A stretch of 41,536 nucleotides of DNA from Comamonadaceae bacterium (GCA_009996515.1 JAACZV010000028.1:1-41536), one strand, 5' to 3'; counted from the first letter of the stretch, positions 1 to 9,083 are shown. Numbers and translations are program-made. Notes: generated from the letters alone by a model not told the origin.

Positions 1-2
1 CG

Positions 3-419
3 GCCCCGTCGACGCTGTCGGAGCTGTCGACGGCCCTGCCCGGCCAGGTGAGTGCGCCGGCCGGGCCCGCCAGCGGCGAGCCCGGCGCCCAAGCCTCGGC
101 CGCGCCCCGGGCCTCGGCCGGTTCGCCCGACGCCGGTTCGCGCCTGGGCGCGGACCTCGCCCTGCCGCCTTCCGCCGCCGCCAGCGCAGCGCGCGCGCCG
201 CTCAATCTGTCGCTGCCGCGCCGCGGCGACATCGCCGCGCGCCGCGGCCCCGGCCTCATCGACCTGCTGCCCCAGCCGCCCGAGCGCAAATCCAAGCTGG
301 AGCAGTCCATCGAGGAGGCCGCCAACAAGGACTGCCGCAAGGCCTACAGCAACGCCGGCATCCTTGCCGCCGTGCCGCTGGCCATCGACGCGGCGCGCGG
401 CAAGGGCTGCAAGTGGTGA
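3..419 (+). CDS. 3' part of an unrecognised protein (left edge truncated)
   Basis: The frame is open from the left window edge to a TGA at 417-419, so the true start probably lies outside the window; an internal GTG at 48 would give 123 residues. I do not recognise the family. The visible part is about 90 residues of low-complexity Ala/Pro/Gly/Ser-rich sequence, as in a flexible linker, followed by a more ordered C-terminal tail of about 50 residues that carries two cysteines (KDCRKAYSNAG and a final GKGCKW) and a short hydrophobic stretch between them. Such a tail after a Pro/Ala-rich linker is common in secreted or periplasmic proteins of Burkholderiales, but no signal peptide can be seen because the N-terminus is missing. 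The neighbouring MFS gene is convergent, with 57 bases of unremarkable sequence between the stops. Coding potential is supported by composition only. Confidence 0.5.
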   Translation, partial: APSTLSELSTALPGQVSAPAGPASGEPGAQASAAPRASAGSPDAGSRLGADLALPPSAAASAARAPLNLSLPRRGDIAARRGPGLIDLLPQPPERKSKLEQSIEEAANKDCRKAYSNAGILAAVPLAIDAARGKGCKW

Positions 420-476
420 GACGCGCCTCCGCCCGGCCCTCGTTGGCCGATGCCAGCCACCCCTCGCCAATCTCCC

Positions 477-1793
477 TCAGCGCCGCAAGACGGCCAGCAG
501 CAGCGCCAGCAGCACGAGCAGCGTGGCCACGACGAACGTGAGCTGCAGGCCCGCGGCCTTGAAGCCGGCCCCCAATGCCGAGGCGCCGGTGATCAGCCCC
601 AGGTTGCGCGACAGCGTCAGCAGGCCCGCCACCAGCCCGCGCTCGTCGGGCGTCACGTCGGCCATGACGGCGGTGTTGTTGGCCGCCTGGAAGAGCGCGT
701 AGCCCGGCGTGACGACCAGCAGGGGGCCGACATAGGCGAGCGCCCCCAACGAGACGGGCAGCATCACGATCAGCAGCCCGCCCAGGGCCATGGCGGCCAG
801 CCCGGCCTGGCCCACGCGCGCCGCGCCGAAGCGATCGACCAGCCGGCCCGCCGGCACGCCGCTGGCCGCCGACGCCACAGGCCCGATCGACATCAGCGCA
901 CCGACCGCGGCGGCCCCCAGCCCGAGGCCGCCTGCCAGGTGGAAGGGGCCGACGACCAGCGTGGCCATCATGACCGCTGAGACCAGCGCATTCATCGCCA
1001 GGCTGCTGCCCAGGGCCGGGCTGCGCAGCAGCCGCAGGCGCAGCAGCGGCGCCGCCACGCGGGACTCCACCGCGACGAAGGCCGCCAGCGCCACGGCGGC
1101 CACGGCCAGCAGCGCGGGGGCCTGGGTCATGGCCAGCGCGTAGGCGCCCAGCGTCAGCGCCAGCAGCAGGGCACCGGCCAGGTCCAGACCGACGCGCCGG
1201 GCCGCGGGCGGGTCGGCGGGCAGGCTGCGCCAGGCCAGCACCAGCGCCAGCAGGCCCAGCGGCAGGTTGACGAGGAAGATGGCCCGCCAGCCCGACGCGG
1301 CGATCAGCAGGCCGCCCAGCGACGGGCCCAGCGCCGTGCCGATGGCCGACATCGTGCCCAGCAGCCCCATCGCGCGGCCGGTGCCGGCCTTGGGCACCGT
1401 GTCGGCCACGAAGGCCAGCGTCAGCGCCATCATCGCGGCCGCCCCCATGCCCTGCACCGCGCGCGCCGCCACCAGCCAGGCGAGGCTGGGCGCCAGCGCG
1501 CAGCCTAGCGAGGCTGCCGCAAACAGCGTGATGCCGGTCAGCAGCAGCCGCCGGCGCCCGATCAGGTCGCCCAGCCGACCGGCGACGACGATCAACGCCG
1601 TCGTCGCCAGCAGATAGCTCAGCACCACCCACTGCAGCTGCTGGAAGCTGGCGCCCAGCGCGGTGGCCAGCGTCGGCAGGGCGATGTTGGCGCTGCTGAT
1701 GGCCAACGAAGGCAGCAGCGTGCACAGGGCCAGGCTGGTGAGGGTGCCGGCGAGGGGGGCGGCGCGGGGGGCAAAGGCGGTGGAGGTCGTCAT
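477..1793 (-). CDS. MFS drug/proton antiporter (EmrB/QacA-like DHA2 family)
   Basis: Inner-membrane transporter of the major facilitator superfamily, predicted to export a small hydrophobic compound in exchange for protons. About 438 residues and almost wholly hydrophobic, with 13-14 likely membrane segments. The family's motif A is visible after segment 2 (GRLGDLIGRRRLLLTG), and a motif-C-like segment typical of antiporters follows in segment 5 (GTMSAIGTALGPSLGG). A second, weaker motif-A copy (GRLVDRFGAARVG) marks the start of the second half. The ATG at 1793 is preferred over the in-frame GTG at 1802 because an AAGGTGG ribosome-binding sequence lies six bases before the ATG. It is divergent from a LysR gene across 73 bases, the standard layout in which the regulator controls the exporter. 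The substrate cannot be told from sequence. Confidence 0.85.
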   Translation of the reverse strand: MTTSTAFAPRAAPLAGTLTSLALCTLLPSLAISSANIALPTLATALGASFQQLQWVVLSYLLATTALIVVAGRLGDLIGRRRLLLTGITLFAAASLGCALAPSLAWLVAARAVQGMGAAAMMALTLAFVADTVPKAGTGRAMGLLGTMSAIGTALGPSLGGLLIAASGWRAIFLVNLPLGLLALVLAWRSLPADPPAARRVGLDLAGALLLALTLGAYALAMTQAPALLAVAAVALAAFVAVESRVAAPLLRLRLLRSPALGSSLAMNALVSAVMMATLVVGPFHLAGGLGLGAAAVGALMSIGPVASAASGVPAGRLVDRFGAARVGQAGLAAMALGGLLIVMLPVSLGALAYVGPLLVVTPGYALFQAANNTAVMADVTPDERGLVAGLLTLSRNLGLITGASALGAGFKAAGLQLTFVVATLLVLLALLLAVLRR

Positions 1794-1840
1794 GGTTCCC
1801 ACCTTAGGCCTTGGCCTGGCATGGCGGAAGACGCATCATT

Positions 1841-1857
1841 TGCACTCCATTCATGCA
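1841..1857. promoter_or_regulatory. Candidate LysR-type operator in the MFS/LysR divergent region
   Basis: The 73-base divergent region holds TGCA at 1841-1844 and TGCA at 1854-1857, flanked by imperfectly matching bases, giving a 17-base interrupted dyad just before the LysR gene start. LysR proteins usually bind T-N11-A type dyads near their own promoter. The match is imperfect, so this is only a candidate. Confidence 0.3.
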
Positions 1858-1866
1858 CCAAACGCC

Positions 1867-2754
1867 ATGTCAGACCCCGACCTCAACCTGCTGCTGACGC
1901 TGGATGCCCTGCTGGCCGAGGGCAGTGTCGCCGCTGCCGCGCGGCGGCTGCGGCTCAGCCCGTCGGCGATGAGCCGGTCGCTGGCCCGGCTGCGCGAGGC
2001 CACGGGCGACCCGCTGCTGGTGCGCGCGGGGCGCGGGCTGGTGGCTTCGCCGCGCGCGCTGGAGCTGCGCGAGCGCATCGGGCCGCTGGTGCAGGCCGCG
2101 CAGGCCGCGCTGCGGCCCGCGGCGGCGCTGGACCTGGCCCGCCTGGCGCGCGAGTTCACGCTGCGCACGCGGGAAGGCTTCGTCGAGAACTTCGGCGCAG
2201 CGCTGCTGGCCCGCGTGGCGGCGGAGGCGCCCGGCGTGCGGCTGCGCTTCGTGCCCAAGCCCGACCGCGACAGCACGCCGCTGCGCGACGGCAGCGTCGA
2301 CCTGGAGACCGGCATCGTCGGCCCGGCCAGCGGGCCGGAGTTGCGCACGCAGGCGCTGTTCCGGGACCGCTTCATCGGCGTCGTGCGCGCCGGCCATGCA
2401 CTGAGCCAGGCACCGGTGACGGCGGCCCGCTACGCCGCCGGTCGGCACATCGCCATCGCGCGCCGCGGCTCGCACCGCGGGGCGATCGACGAGCTGCTGG
2501 CAGGCGCCGGCCTGCAGCGCGAGATGGCCGTGACGGTGGCGGGCTTCTCCGAGGCCCTGGCCCTGGCCCGCGCCTCGGACCTGATCGCCACCGTGCCCGA
2601 GCGCCATACCGGCACGCTGCGCGACGGGCTGCACAGCTTCGAGCTGCCGCTGTCGCAGGAGGACTTCACCGTGTCGCTGCTGTGGCACCCGCGCATGGAC
2701 GGCGACGCCGCCCACCGCTGGCTGCGCGGCTGCCTGCGCGAGGTCTGCGCCTAG
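1867..2754 (+). CDS. LysR-family transcriptional regulator
   Basis: DNA-binding regulator of 295 residues, the usual LysR length. Residues about 5-64 form the winged helix-turn-helix: LNLLLTLDALLAEGSVAAAA leads into the recognition helix SPSAMSRSLARLRE, followed by the wing DPLLVRAGRGLVASPRA. Residues about 90-290 are the periplasmic-binding-protein-like effector domain. The open frame extends upstream to 1663, but that stretch is antisense to the MFS gene; the ATG at 1867 gives the canonical N-terminus MSDPDLNLLLTLDAL. It is divergent from the MFS exporter and is its likely regulator. The inducer is unknown. The gene is convergent with RND operon 1, and an intrinsic terminator for that operon lies in the gap. 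Confidence 0.9.
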   Translation: MSDPDLNLLLTLDALLAEGSVAAAARRLRLSPSAMSRSLARLREATGDPLLVRAGRGLVASPRALELRERIGPLVQAAQAALRPAAALDLARLAREFTLRTREGFVENFGAALLARVAAEAPGVRLRFVPKPDRDSTPLRDGSVDLETGIVGPASGPELRTQALFRDRFIGVVRAGHALSQAPVTAARYAAGRHIAIARRGSHRGAIDELLAGAGLQREMAVTVAGFSEALALARASDLIATVPERHTGTLRDGLHSFELPLSQEDFTVSLLWHPRMDGDAAHRWLRGCLREVCA

Positions 2755-2761
2755 GGGCAAC

Positions 2762-2793
2762 AAAAAGGGCCGGCCACATGACGTAGCCGGCCC
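2762..2793 (-). terminator. Intrinsic terminator of RND operon 1
   Basis: A perfect 8-base stem (GGGCCGGC at 2767-2774 with GCCGGCCC at 2786-2793) with an 11-base loop is followed on the - strand by five Ts (2766-2762). It lies 47 bases past the stop of the RND pump gene. The + strand lacks a T-run after the stem, so it terminates leftward transcription; it may hinder read-through from lysR as well. Confidence 0.8.
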
Positions 2794-2839
2794 AAAGCGC
2801 GGGAGCGCGCTCGAGGGAGAGGTCAGCCCAGGGACATGG

Positions 2840-5800
2840 TCACTCCTTGTCCGCCGGCATGGCGCCGGGCATGCCGTGCAGCGGCAGCGCCGTGGCGGCG
2901 CCGGGTGCTGCGGCTTGAGAAGTTTTCCTGTCGCGTACCAGGTAGCTGTAGAGCACCGGCACGACGACCAGCGTCAGCAGCGTCGACGTGATGACGCCGC
3001 CGATGATGGCGCGGCCCATGGGCGCCTGGATCTCGCCGCCGTCGTTCAGCGCGATGGCCATGGGCAGCATGCCGAACACCATGGCGGCCGTCGTCATGAT
3101 GATGGGGCGCATGCGGATCAGGCCGGCCTGCAGCAGCGCGTCGGCGATGCTGGCACCGGCCTTGCGGGCATGGTTGGCGAAGTCCACCAGCAGAATCGCG
3201 TTCTTGGTCACCAGGCCCATCAGCATGACCAGGCCGATCATGGAGAACACGTTCAGCGTGGAGCGCCACAGCAGCAGCGCCAGCATGACGCCGATCAGGG
3301 CCAGCGGCAGCGAGGCCATGATGGCGATGGGCTGCAGGAAGCTGCCGAACTGGCTGGCCAGCACGATGTAGATGAAGATGCCGGCCAGCGCCATGGCGGC
3401 CAGCAGGCCGTTGAAGGCCTCGGCCTGCTGCTTGCCGGCGCCGTCCACCTTGAAGCTGATGCCGGCGGGCAACTGGGTCTCCTTGATGAGCTTCTGCACG
3501 TCGGCATTGACGTCGCCGCCCGGCCGCCCCTGCACGCCGGCGAACACGGCCTCGCGGCGCTGCAGGTTCTCGCGGCGGATGACCTCGGGGTTGAACACCG
3601 GCTCTATCGTGGCCACCTGCTCCAGCGTGATGGGCGCGCCGTCCTTGGAGAAGGCCACCGGCAGCTTGCCCATCTGCTCGATGCGCTCGCGCTGCTCGCG
3701 CGGCAGGCGCAGCAGCACCTCGACCTGGTTGCCGTCGGGCGTGGTCCAGTAGGTGGCGACCTCGCCGTTCACGTAGGCGCGCATGCTGGAGGCGATCTGC
3801 GGCGCGGTCAGGCCCAGCTCGCGGATGGCGGAGTCCTTCAGGCGCACCGCGAACGCGGGCAGGCCGGGCTTGACGGTGGTGTCCACGTCGACGGCGCCGG
3901 GGATCTTCTTCAGCTTCTCGGCGAAGTCCTGGGCCACCTGCGTCAGCACCTCGGGGTCGGTGCCCAGGATGGTGACCCAGATCGGGCGGTTGAAGCCCAC
4001 GCTGACCTCGATGCCGGGGATCCTGGCGATGTCGGCGCGGATGGCGTCCTCGAGCTGCTTCTGGGTGCGCTTGCGCTCGCTGCGGTCCACCAGCGAGATG
4101 TTCAGCGAGGCCTGGTTGCGGCCCGTGGCCAGGCCCTCACCGGTGCTGCCGACGACGGTGGAGACGGTCTTGATCTCGGGATAGTGCTTGAGGATTTCCT
4201 CGATCTGCGCCACCTTGGCGCTGCCGCGCTCGACGCTGCTGGCCACCGGCATGCGCAGGTTGACCTGGGTGAAGCCGTTGTCGGTCTCAGGCACGAACTC
4301 GCTGCCCACCATGGGCGCCAGCATCAGCGCGACGACGAAGCTGGCGACGGCGCCCCACATCACCAGGCCGCGCGGCGTCAGCGTCGCGAAGCGGAACACG
4401 CGCTTGGCGCTCTTGTCGCGTTGGCCGTGGGCATCGAAGGGATGGCCGTAGGCGGGAACAGGCGGCACGAAGACGCGGTAGCGGCGGCCCGAGAAGGCCC
4501 ATTGGATGAGGCGCTCGTAGCCGTTGTGCAGGCGCTCCATGCCCCAGTCGGTGGCGCGTATCGCATGGCCGATGACGGGCCAGTGCTTGATGCGCGCGTT
4601 CGGCGGGTCGTGCCAGACCGAGGACAGCATGGGGTCCAGCGTGAAGCTGACGAACAGGCTGACCAGCACCGCCACCGCGACGGTGATGCCGAAGGGGTAG
4701 AAGAACTTGCCGATGATGCCGCCCATGAAGGCCACGGGCACGAACACGGCGCAGATGGCGAAGGTGGTAGCCATCACCGCCAGGCCGATCTCGTTGGTGC
4801 CGTCGGCGGCCGCCGTGTGGTGGTCCTTGCCCATGGCCACGTGGCGCACGATGTTCTCGCGCACGACGATGGCGTCGTCGATCAGCAGGCCTATGCACAG
4901 GCTCAGCGCCATCATCGTCATGAAGTTCAGCGTGAAGCCGAAGGCATGCACGGCGATGAAGCTGGAGATGACGGCGATGGGCAGCGTCAGGCCGGTGATG
5001 ATGGTGGAGCGCCAGCTGTGCAGGAACAGGAAGACGATGGCCACCGTCAGCAGCGCGCCTTCGATCAGCGTGTGCTTGAGGCCGGTCAGCGAGCCCTTGA
5101 CGAAGTCGGAGTTGGCGTAGATCAGGCGCAGCTCCACATCCTTGGGCAGCACCTTGCGCAGCTCCTCCATCGCATCCTTGATGGCGTCGCCGGTGGCGAC
5201 GATGTTGGCGTCCTGCTGCTTGAAGACGTTGAAGCTGACGGCCGGCTGGCCGTTGATGCGGGCGATGCTGTCCTGCTCGCGCTCGCGCTCGACGAGCTGC
5301 CCCAAGTCGTTCAGCGTCAGCGCCAGGTTGCCGCGGCGGGCGACGACGACGTTGCCGAAGGCCTTGGGATCACGAACGCGGCCCTCGACGCGCAGGATGG
5401 CGTCGGAGGTGGAATCGGACAGCAGGCCCACCGGCTGGTCGGCATTGGCATCGGCCAGCGCCTTGGCGATCTCGGCCGGCGTCACGCTGTAGGCGCGCAG
5501 CCGCATGGGGTCCAGGTCGATGCGCACCTCGCGGGTGGTCATGCCGCCCACGTCCACCTTGGCCACGCCTTCGACGCGGCCCAGGCGCTTGGCGATGATG
5601 AGGTCGGCCATCATGGACAGCTCGCGCGCGCCGCGGGTGGCGGACAGCAGCGCCATCACCACCACCGGCTGGGCGTTGTCGGCCTGGAAGCGCTGCACCG
5701 TCGGCGGCTTGGCCTCCCTGGGGAAGACGGCCTGGGCCGCGGCGACGCGGTCGCGCAGATCCTGCATCGCGCGGCCCATGTCGGTGTTCAAGGAGAACTC

Positions 5801-6079
5801 GACGCTGGCCTGCACGCGGCCCTCGAAGCTGCGCGACTGGATGCGGTCCACGCCGGCGATGGAGTTCAGCGCCTCCTCCAGCGGCTTGGCGATCTCTCGC
5901 TCCACGGCCTCGGGCGAGGCGCCGGGGTAGCGGATGTCGACGAAGGCGCCGGGCAGGGAGATGTCGGGCATCTGCTCGACGCCCAGCTTGGAATAGGAGA
6001 ACAGGCCCAGCACGCACAGGGCCACCATCACCATGGTCGCGAAGACCGGGTTCTGGATGGAAACGCGGGTCATCCACAT
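2840..6079 (-). CDS. RND efflux pump, inner-membrane transporter (AcrB/HAE1 family)
   Basis: Proton-driven pump subunit of a tripartite efflux system; 1079 residues, close to the family norm of about 1030-1070. The N-terminal membrane segment follows MTRVSIQNPVF. The first large periplasmic loop contains YPGASPEAVEREIAKPLE, and membrane segment 4 carries the proton-relay aspartates in GLLIDDAIVVREN (Asp401-Asp402). Segment 10 carries the matching lysine in TKNAILLVDFAN. A loop of about 40 residues before segment 7, rich in basic residues (YGHPFDAHGQRDKSAKRVFR), is longer than in AcrB. The start at 6079 has GAGGG seven bases upstream, overlapping the stop of the adaptor gene, so the two are tightly coupled with 10 bases between them. 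No outer-membrane channel gene is nearby. Substrate is unknown. Confidence 0.93.
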   Translation of the reverse strand: MWMTRVSIQNPVFATMVMVALCVLGLFSYSKLGVEQMPDISLPGAFVDIRYPGASPEAVEREIAKPLEEALNSIAGVDRIQSRSFEGRVQASVEFSLNTDMGRAMQDLRDRVAAAQAVFPREAKPPTVQRFQADNAQPVVVMALLSATRGARELSMMADLIIAKRLGRVEGVAKVDVGGMTTREVRIDLDPMRLRAYSVTPAEIAKALADANADQPVGLLSDSTSDAILRVEGRVRDPKAFGNVVVARRGNLALTLNDLGQLVEREREQDSIARINGQPAVSFNVFKQQDANIVATGDAIKDAMEELRKVLPKDVELRLIYANSDFVKGSLTGLKHTLIEGALLTVAIVFLFLHSWRSTIITGLTLPIAVISSFIAVHAFGFTLNFMTMMALSLCIGLLIDDAIVVRENIVRHVAMGKDHHTAAADGTNEIGLAVMATTFAICAVFVPVAFMGGIIGKFFYPFGITVAVAVLVSLFVSFTLDPMLSSVWHDPPNARIKHWPVIGHAIRATDWGMERLHNGYERLIQWAFSGRRYRVFVPPVPAYGHPFDAHGQRDKSAKRVFRFATLTPRGLVMWGAVASFVVALMLAPMVGSEFVPETDNGFTQVNLRMPVASSVERGSAKVAQIEEILKHYPEIKTVSTVVGSTGEGLATGRNQASLNISLVDRSERKRTQKQLEDAIRADIARIPGIEVSVGFNRPIWVTILGTDPEVLTQVAQDFAEKLKKIPGAVDVDTTVKPGLPAFAVRLKDSAIRELGLTAPQIASSMRAYVNGEVATYWTTPDGNQVEVLLRLPREQRERIEQMGKLPVAFSKDGAPITLEQVATIEPVFNPEVIRRENLQRREAVFAGVQGRPGGDVNADVQKLIKETQLPAGISFKVDGAGKQQAEAFNGLLAAMALAGIFIYIVLASQFGSFLQPIAIMASLPLALIGVMLALLLWRSTLNVFSMIGLVMLMGLVTKNAILLVDFANHARKAGASIADALLQAGLIRMRPIIMTTAAMVFGMLPMAIALNDGGEIQAPMGRAIIGGVITSTLLTLVVVPVLYSYLVRDRKTSQAAAPGAATALPLHGMPGAMPADKE

Positions 6080-6089
6080 GTTGCGGCCC

Positions 6090-7253
6090 TCACTGTTGCG
6101 CCGCAGCCGGGGCCGCGCTGGCCACCTTGGCGGACTTGGCCGCGACGATCTGCGCCGGGTCGCCCTCGCGCAGGTTGTCGAAACGCGCGGCCAGCACCTG
6201 GGCCTCGGGCTTGAGGCCGTTCAGGATCTCGACGCGGCCCTCGCGGGCGTCGCTGCGGCCGGTCGTGACGATGCGGCGCACCAGCGCGCCGTTCTCGATC
6301 ATCCAGACCTGCTCCTGGCCGGAATTGCGGCTGATGGCGGCGATGGGCACCGTCAGGCGCTGGGTGTCGTCGGGCAGCACCACCTTGGCGACGGCGTACT
6401 GGCCGGCGCGGTAGAGCTCCCTGGGGTTGTCCAGCACCAGCGTCACGCCGATGGAGCGCGTGCCCGGCTCGGCGCTGGGCGCGATGCGGGCGATCTTGGC
6501 CTCCACGGGCTGGTCCACCCCCTCGACCTTGACCTGCACGGGCATGCCCGGCTGCAGGCGGCTGACCTCATGCGTGCCGACCAGGCCGGCCAGTTCCAGC
6601 TTGGCCAGGTCCACGATGGTCAGGATCTGCTGCTCGGCGGCCAGCTTCTCGCCCGGCACCGCATGGCGCTTGGCGACGACGCCGTTGATGGGCGCCACCA
6701 GCGCGGCCTGGCGCATGGTCACCTGGCTGGTGTCGAGCTGGGCCTTGGCGGCGTTCCAGTTGGCGCGGGCCGACTCGTAGGCGGCGCGCGAGTTGTCCAG
6801 CGCCGTCTGCGCGATGAAGTTCTTGGCGGCCAGGCCTTCGTTGGCCTTGTAGCTGCGCTCGGCCTGCTCCATCAGCGCCCGCATGGCCTCCACGCTGGCA
6901 CCGCGCTCGGCGATGCGGTAGCGCAGCTCCTCCAGGTCCACCTGGCCCAGCGCCTGGCCGGCCCGCACGCGGCTGCCCTCGCCAACGGCCAGGTTGAGCA
7001 GCGTGCCGTTGGACTTGGCGCGCACGACCACCGTGCCCGGCGCCACCAGCGGGCCGCTGAACTCGATCTGGGCCGGCATGGCGCTCAGCGTGGGCTTGAC
7101 GACCTCGCTGGACAGGAACTCCAGCACCGTCTTGGGCTTGGCCTCGCCCGGCTTCTTCGGGCCGTCGCCCTTGCTGGCCATGACGGCCACGCCGGCGCCC
7201 CCCACCACCAGCACCACGGCGGCAATGCCACCCAACTTCCAAGACTTGCGCAT
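6090..7253 (-). CDS. RND efflux periplasmic adaptor (membrane fusion protein)
   Basis: Adaptor linking the RND pump to an outer-membrane channel; 387 residues. The N-terminus has two basic residues then a hydrophobic segment (residues about 8-26), which looks like an uncleaved anchor or signal peptide; no lipobox cysteine is present, unlike the adaptor of operon 2. The barrel-sandwich (lipoyl-like) halves are visible as VVRAKSNGTLLNLAVGEGSRV and ALVAPINGVVAKRHAVPGE. A coiled-coil alpha-hairpin lies between them (residues about 105-175), and a beta-barrel and membrane-proximal domain follow. A GGGGG run lies four bases before the ATG. It is the first gene of a two-gene operon with the pump. 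The gap to aroC upstream is 149 bases and should contain the promoter. Confidence 0.92.
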   Translation of the reverse strand: MRKSWKLGGIAAVVLVVGGAGVAVMASKGDGPKKPGEAKPKTVLEFLSSEVVKPTLSAMPAQIEFSGPLVAPGTVVVRAKSNGTLLNLAVGEGSRVRAGQALGQVDLEELRYRIAERGASVEAMRALMEQAERSYKANEGLAAKNFIAQTALDNSRAAYESARANWNAAKAQLDTSQVTMRQAALVAPINGVVAKRHAVPGEKLAAEQQILTIVDLAKLELAGLVGTHEVSRLQPGMPVQVKVEGVDQPVEAKIARIAPSAEPGTRSIGVTLVLDNPRELYRAGQYAVAKVVLPDDTQRLTVPIAAISRNSGQEQVWMIENGALVRRIVTTGRSDAREGRVEILNGLKPEAQVLAARFDNLREGDPAQIVAAKSAKVASAAPAAAQQ

Positions 7254-7272
7254 GGTTCCCCCGAATCGCTCT

Positions 7273-7303
7273 CTGATACAGACCTTTGCAGTCTAGAAAT
7301 CAG
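7273..7303. promoter_or_regulatory. Interrupted dyad upstream of RND operon 1
   Basis: CTGAT (7273-7277) pairs with ATCAG (7299-7303), and AGAC (7280-7283) pairs with GTCT (7291-7294), in a locally AT-richer patch about 20-50 bases before the adaptor start. This could be an operator for a local or distant repressor, or the end signal of aroC. No T-run follows, so an operator is slightly favoured. Confidence 0.3.
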
Positions 7304-7402
7304 CGCGGGGCGGCGCAGCGGGCTTGTGACGAAACGCGGATTGCTGGGGCTGAGCTGCATCGGCCGGCGATCAGGCTGGCCGGCAGGCGGACGAAACGCG
7401 GA

Positions 7403-8506
7403 TCAGGCGGGACGGGCGGCAGGGATGGGCGCGATGGGCAGCACGACGTCCCCGCATTGCGCCCTGTGACGAAGGGCATGGTCCATCAGCACCAGGGCCA
7501 GCATGGCCTCGGCGATGGGGGTGGCGCGTATGCCCACGCAGGGGTCGTGGCGGCCGAAGGTCTCCACCGTGGCCGGATTGCCGGCGCGGTCCATGCTGGC
7601 CTTGGGGCTGCGGATGGAGCTGGTGGGCTTGATGGCGATGCTGGCCACGATGTCCTGGCCGGTGGAGATGCCGCCCAGCACGCCGCCGGCGTTGTTGCTG
7701 GCGAAGCCCTCGCGGCTCAGCTCGTCGCCATGCTGAGTGCCGCGCTGCGCGACCGACGCGAAGCCGGCACCGATCTCCACGCCCTTGACGGCGTTGATGC
7801 CCATCAACGCATAGGCGATGTCGGCATCCAGCTTGTCGAAGAGGGGCTCGCCCAGGCCCACCGGCACGCCGGTGGCCTCGACAAGGATGCGCGCGCCGAC
7901 GGAGTCGCCCGCACGGCGCAGTTCGTCCATATAGGCCTCCAGCTCGGCGATCTGGCTGGCGTTGGCGGCGAAGAAGGGGTTGCGGCCCACATGCTCCCAG
8001 CCCTCGAAAGGGATCTCGATGTCGCCCAGCTGCGTCATGCAGCCGCGGAACTCGGTGCCATAGGCCTGCTTCAGCCATTTGCGCGCCACCGCGCCGGCGC
8101 CCACCATGGGCGCCGTGAGGCGCGCCGACGAGCGGCCGCCGCCGCGCGGGTCGCGCACGCCGTACTTGCGCCAGTAGCTGTAGTCGGCGTGGCCGGGGCG
8201 GAAGGTGTCGAGGATGTTGCCGTAGTCCTTGCTGCGCTGGTCGGTGTTCTCGATCAGCAGGCAGATGGGCGTGCCTGTCGTGACGCCCTCGTAGACGCCC
8301 GACAGGATCTTGACCGCATCGGGCTCGTTGCGCTGGGTGACGTGCCGGCTGGTGCCGGGGCGGCGGCGGTCCAGCTCGGGCTGGATGTCGGCCTCGCCGA
8401 GCGGCATGCCGGGCGGGCAGCCGTCGATGACGCAGCCTATGGCCGGGCCATGGCTTTCGCCGAAGTTGGTGACGCGGAAGAGTTCGCCGAAGGTGCTGCC
8501 TGACAT
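7403..8506 (-). CDS. aroC: Chorismate synthase
   Basis: Converts 5-enolpyruvylshikimate-3-phosphate to chorismate with loss of phosphate, the last common step of aromatic amino-acid synthesis; needs reduced FMN; cytosolic tetramer. Length 367 is typical of the bacterial enzyme. Family signatures are clear: [18 protein letters not shown] near the N-terminus, [43 protein letters not shown], and the C-terminal [19 protein letters not shown]. The ATG at 8506 gives the standard start [20 protein letters not shown]. No Shine-Dalgarno sequence precedes it, but a TAGAAT -10-like hexamer lies eight bases upstream. It is not in an operon with the CBS gene upstream, which has its own terminator. Confidence 0.97.
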   Translation of the reverse strand: MSGSTFGELFRVTNFGESHGPAIGCVIDGCPPGMPLGEADIQPELDRRRPGTSRHVTQRNEPDAVKILSGVYEGVTTGTPICLLIENTDQRSKDYGNILDTFRPGHADYSYWRKYGVRDPRGGGRSSARLTAPMVGAGAVARKWLKQAYGTEFRGCMTQLGDIEIPFEGWEHVGRNPFFAANASQIAELEAYMDELRRAGDSVGARILVEATGVPVGLGEPLFDKLDADIAYALMGINAVKGVEIGAGFASVAQRGTQHGDELSREGFASNNAGGVLGGISTGQDIVASIAIKPTSSIRSPKASMDRAGNPATVETFGRHDPCVGIRATPIAEAMLALVLMDHALRHRAQCGDVVLPIAPIPAARPA

Positions 8507-8514
8507 GGTGACAA

Positions 8515-8520
8515 ATTCTA
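8515..8520 (-). promoter_or_regulatory. Candidate -10 element of aroC
   Basis: TAGAAT on the - strand (5 of 6 match to TATAAT) ends eight bases before the aroC ATG, which would put transcription start at or within a base or two of the A of the ATG. No good -35 is seen at 16-18 bases; that position is occupied by the T-run of the upstream terminator. Confidence 0.4.
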
Positions 8521-8530
8521 GGTGGCGCTG

Positions 8531-8558
8531 AAAAGCAAAAGCGGCCCGACAAGGCCGC
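8531..8558 (-). terminator. Intrinsic terminator of the CBS-protein gene
   Basis: A perfect 6-base stem (GCGGCC at 8541-8546 with GGCCGC at 8553-8558) with a 6-base loop is followed on the - strand by TTTTGCTTTT. It sits about 58 bases past the CBS gene stop and separates that gene from aroC. Confidence 0.75.
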
Positions 8559-8615
8559 CTTCATGCGTTGCGAACCAGGGCTGCGGCCCAGCGGCCCGCC
8601 AGCCCGGTGCGGGGG

Positions 8616-9083
8616 TCACGGCTTGGGCTCGGCCTCGGCCGCACCCTCCTCGACCGGCCAGTCGCGGATATAGGCCTTGAGCATGCGGTTCTCGAAGTCC
8701 TGGCTGTCGACGACGGCCTTGGCCACGTCGTAGAAGGAGATCACGCCCATCAGCGTGCGGCCGTTCATGACCGGCATGTAGCGCGCATGGCGGCCCAGCA
8801 TCATGCGCCGCACCTCGTCGATCTCGGTCTCGGGGGTGCAGGTCAGCGGGTGGTCGTCCATGACGGTGCGGACGATGGTGGTGCCGACCTCGCCGCCGTT
8901 CTTCACGACGGCCTGGATGACTTCGCGGAATGTCAGCATGCCGACCAGCTCGCCGTGGTCCATGACCACCAGCGAGCCGATGTCGCGCTCGGCCATGGTG
9001 GTCAGCGAGTCCTTCAGCGGCTCGTCGGGCGTGACGGTGAACAGGGTGCCACCTTTGACACGCAGGATATCGACGACTTTCAT
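8616..9083 (-). CDS. Tandem CBS-domain protein
   Basis: Small cytosolic protein of 155 residues made almost only of two CBS domains (residues about 8-62 and 73-130), which together form one Bateman module that binds adenine nucleotides such as AMP, ATP or NAD(H) derivatives. Repeat landmarks are SLVVMDHGELVGMLTFREV in the first domain and MPVMNGRTLMGVISFYDVAK in the second. A short charged tail (EEGAAEAEPKP) follows. Stand-alone CBS pairs are usually regulators of a partner enzyme or channel; the sequence does not name the partner. GGAGG lies five bases before the ATG. It is divergent from metY and is a single-gene unit closed by the terminator at 8531-8558. Confidence 0.9.
   Translation of the reverse strand: MKVVDILRVKGGTLFTVTPDEPLKDSLTTMAERDIGSLVVMDHGELVGMLTFREVIQAVVKNGGEVGTTIVRTVMDDHPLTCTPETEIDEVRRMMLGRHARYMPVMNGRTLMGVISFYDVAKAVVDSQDFENRMLKAYIRDWPVEEGAAEAEPKP

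Noticed and set aside
1794-1802. GTG at 1802 as start of the MFS gene
   Set aside because: The ATG at 1793 has the better placed ribosome-binding sequence and the extra three residues are not needed.
2876-6214. A 1112-residue open frame on the + strand opposite RND pump 1
   Set aside because: It is a GC-bias shadow; its translation is rich in His/Gln/Arg/Ala/Gly without any domain, while the - strand encodes a complete RND protein.
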